Assembly: GCA_036245525.1 (NCBI GenBank)
Contig: BTPG01000003.1
Location: forward strand, 160,697,260-160,761,259
Reading direction: 5' to 3'
DNA length: 64,000 bases
DNA from: Semisulcospira habei
Taxonomy: Eukaryota; Mollusca; Gastropoda; Semisulcospiridae
Position numbers and translations under genes: made by a program. Positions 62,685 to 64,000 of the stretch are shown one piece after another (position 1 is the stretch's first letter; each line of letters starts with the position of its first letter). The notes under the pieces are model-generated. The model was not told the DNA's origin. It saw nothing but the letters and a program-made list of their open reading frames with translations, and did not search any database.

Positions 62685-63771
62685 TTAACCCTTTGAACCC
62701 GGCAAACCGCTGTAGCGGTTTGAGGCCTCGTATACCCTTCAGCCCGGCAAACCGCTACAGCGGTGTCAGGTGTTTTGTATCGCGCGCCCGGTGACGCGCG
62801 AGCCTCGCTGCGCGTGAAGTGACCTCGCCCTTCGCACTGACACATCCTGTTTACACTGACAGGGTCACGTACGTTCGTCTGTGGTATGTGGTCAGTTTTG
62901 CGACACTAGCGTGGAAATTACGGTCGGAATGGCGAGTGGATGTGTAGATTTTCGGAGTGATACAATTTTGTGTTTGGAGACATGGTTTCAACAACAGATA
63001 GCTTAGATGTATTGGGACATGTGTACCTACCTACCGTGTGGCAGTATAACCACGTGTTGGCAGTGTCAGCTGGAGCGATCGCCGTCTGAGGCACTGACAA
63101 CGGCAATTACTTACAGCTTGATTCTGATGCTGAATTCGGAGGTTCTAATTGATATTCCGTTTTTTTTATGCCACACCTTGGTGCACCTGTAGGTGACTCA
63201 GTGGACACCAACCACACACATTGGGCACATGTGTAGTACGTGTATAGTCTTTACAACACTGGTACTTCCATCCAATCGTGTATGAGACACACCACAGACA
63301 CACTGATCATCATTCGACGCCGCTTATTACATGTTGTCTAGACCATGGATATACCTTATCAGTGGCAGGTGTAAACATTGACATCTGGTGACAAGGTAGG
63401 GGCCTTACGTTGTATCGGCATGCTGGAAATGCATGGACACATACGTGTCACAGTAATAGACGCCCTATTTAATAATGCATGTTAAGCACCCGTCATGCAC
63501 AAAAGACTTTTTTTTTTCAAGTTTATTGTCACCTGTCACTATTTTTGTCACCAGGCATTAGGACACATGTGACACAGTGTGGTCAAATCCATAAAACGGT
63601 AGTCCATCCAATGGCAAATCTGTACATATATACCTATATGGGGATATCTGTTGTAAAGTATTATTTACAAATATTTTACAGTGTACACCCATTTCCAACA
63701 GAAATTTCTCAAATAAAGTCAGGGCTGAAGGGTATATAGACTTCTTATTTACTCAGGGTTCAAAGGGTTAA
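62685..63771. mobile_element. 1,087-bp TTAA-flanked element with TIRs
   Basis: TTAACCCTTTGAACCC at 62685-62700 and its exact complement at 63756-63771. A second inner pair is GTATACCCTTCAGCCC (about 62730) with GGGCTGAAGGGTATA (63720-63734). A small duplicated hairpin CCGCTGTAGCGG / CCGCTACAGCGG lies near the left end. No transposase was seen. Structure suits a non-autonomous piggyBac-type element. Confidence 0.82.
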
Positions 63772-63847
63772 CTCAATCGAGACATGCTGCCTCTGGATAC
63801 GTGGCTTATGCTGCATATCCGGAGGTGGCACATCTCGAATGAGTTAA
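63768..63847. mobile_element. 80-bp TTAA hairpin element, family 5, abutting the 1.09-kb element
   Basis: TTAACTCAATCGAGACATGC ... GCACATCTCGAATGAGTTAA; shares TTAA 63768-63771 with the preceding element. Confidence 0.85.
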
Positions 63848-64000
63848 ACCACCATGGCTGATCCATGTCCTAGTGTACTGCAGTATGTCAGGGCTGGACA
63901 GCTGAAAGTAAGAGACCTCGTATTTCTGGTCCCATGATCTTTTTTGCCTGATGCTGCTGCAATTCACAATACCCCAGACAACAACAACAACAAAAATGAA
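63848..64000. other. Window end, nothing recognised
   Basis: AT-rich with a terminal (CAA)n stretch. The upstream hydrolase exon is not here. Confidence 0.4.

Overview
Animal nuclear DNA, most likely from a marine invertebrate, possibly a lophotrochozoan such as a mollusc; the window alone does not settle the species. The evidence is GT-AG introns in phase across two conserved metazoan genes, long repeat-filled introns, several non-LTR retrotransposon remnants, DIRS-order tyrosine-recombinase retrotransposons and dense small foldback elements.

Host genes. (1) A BTB-Kelch (KLHL-type) gene on the + strand shows its last six exons: 1944-2105, 8417-8590, 20923-21025, 21904-22535, 38034-38195 and 39049-39188. 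They join into one open frame of about 456 residues (BACK domain, then Kelch repeats, then stop). The BTB exon(s) must lie upstream. (2) An ABHD6-like alpha/beta-hydrolase gene on the - strand shows its last five exons: 62482-62350, 55949-55693, 52714-52660, 52215-52115 and 51258-51094, about 236 residues with Ser-Asp-His triad residues in place. Its N-terminus lies beyond the right edge. The two genes point tail to tail, about 11.9 kb apart.

Mobile DNA. Most of 9-38 kb and 56.5-61.4 kb is DIRS-type elements with inverted terminal repeats (ITRs) and an internal complementary region (ICR) that joins complements of both ends. They are a 3' end at 1-683, a composite at 9053-14223 plus 20238-20267, copy B (14224-20237) nested in that composite, copy D (23602-38015), copy A (25630-32803) nested inside D, and copy E (61425-56532, - strand). 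Their ORFs (a Gag-like protein with a Cys-rich zinc ribbon, RT, RNase H and tyrosine recombinase) are all broken. Kelch intron 4 holds a nest: D contains a 1.5-kb insert at 24789-33461, that insert contains A, and A contains a solo LTR (27975-28830) and a full-length 5S rRNA sequence (29479-29598). D also carries a second solo LTR (35782-37072), and removing it restores D's RNase H frame.

The 39-64 kb half is AT-richer. It is studded with short, near-palindromic foldback elements bounded by TTAA (piggyBac-like non-autonomous elements), in at least five sequence families. It also has four 5'-truncated non-LTR retrotransposon copies with clear target-site duplications; a fifth LINE fragment sits inside DIRS copy B. 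Region 2197-5101 is a separate 2.84-kb repeat element with subterminal inverted repeats and a 61-bp tandem array, flanked by 31-bp direct repeats.

No cellular gene other than the two named was recognised. All coordinates and alignments were made by eye; element boundaries are usually good to a few bases unless stated.
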